A stretch of 21,610 nucleotides of DNA from an uncultured Roseburia sp. (GTDB taxonomy: Bacteria; Bacillota; Clostridia; Lachnospirales; Lachnospiraceae): assembly GCA_934309475.1 (NCBI GenBank), contig CAKRDK010000031.1, forward strand, positions 1-21,610, written 5' to 3'. The notes beneath the pieces are model-generated. The model saw only the letters and a program-made list of their open reading frames with translations, ran no database searches and was not told where the DNA came from. Shown here piece after piece: positions 21,560-21,610 of the stretch (positions are counted from its first letter, which is position 1; every line of letters begins with the position of its first letter). The position numbers and the translations under genes were made by a program.

Positions 21560-21610
21560 CTTTTATTTTCTTAATTCTTCCCCGTAACCTGATATGGCTG
21601 CTATCTGTTA

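Noticed and set aside
1..21610. tRNA, rRNA, CRISPR array, prophage or insertion-sequence genes
   Set aside because: No cloverleaf with a CCA-ready acceptor, no regularly spaced repeats, and no transposase, integrase or phage structural gene was seen.

Overview
The window looks like the chromosome of an anaerobic, low-to-mid GC Clostridia species, most likely a butyrate-producing Lachnospiraceae member (Roseburia/Agathobacter-like). The reasons are a biosynthetic thiolase under a Rex-type operator, strong AGGAGG-type ribosome binding sites, short intergenic regions, GntR/ABC stress-type operons and lipoproteins with a CNKPDC motif. The genus is an inference; no rRNA or tRNA is present to confirm it.

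Layout. (1) 27-1211 minus: acetyl-CoA acetyltransferase, preceded by a promoter overlapped by a near-consensus Rex box. (2) 1625-2779 minus: secreted coiled-coil/SleB-type cell-wall hydrolase, divergent from 2938-4131 plus, a degenerate HD-GYP protein. (3) 7347 down to 4193 minus: a GntR-type operon of ATPase, permease, GntR repressor, second ATPase and second permease. The promoter carries a perfect palindrome, and the last permease seems to have lost its N-terminus to a frameshift. (4) 7527-8225 plus: CmpB-type membrane protein, convergent with an AraC regulator (8230-9090 minus). (5) 9291-9392 plus: an unrecognised 33-residue peptide with a strong ribosome binding site. (6) 13728 down to 9387 minus: small secreted protein, lipoprotein, large duplicated ABC permease and an ABC ATPase. 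(7) 13898-14065 plus: a 55-residue secreted peptide, convergent with a regulator (15906 down to 14077 minus) made of two HTH-TPR modules and interrupted by an in-frame TGA. (8) carB and carA (16043-20362 minus) with a terminator-like leader hairpin. (9) 20696-21274 minus: GNAT acetyltransferase with a C-terminal membrane segment, then an unexplained structured intergenic region and the terminator of a gene beyond the right edge.

The most unusual part is 9.3-15.9 kb. A perfect 51-bp palindrome sits between two divergent promoters, and each promoter takes its -35 hexamer from one end of the palindrome. One promoter drives the secreted protein and its lipoprotein/ABC operon; the other drives the 55-residue exported peptide beside the HTH-TPR regulator. 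This layout resembles a peptide-signalling locus (RRNPP style) coupled to a bacteriocin or peptide-export operon. In this genome it shows decay: the regulator has an in-frame stop, and the ATPase lacks the switch-histidine segment. The system assignment is inference; the sequence features are seen directly.

The rest is housekeeping: butyrate/acetyl-CoA metabolism under redox control, cell-wall turnover and carbamoyl phosphate synthesis for pyrimidines and arginine.
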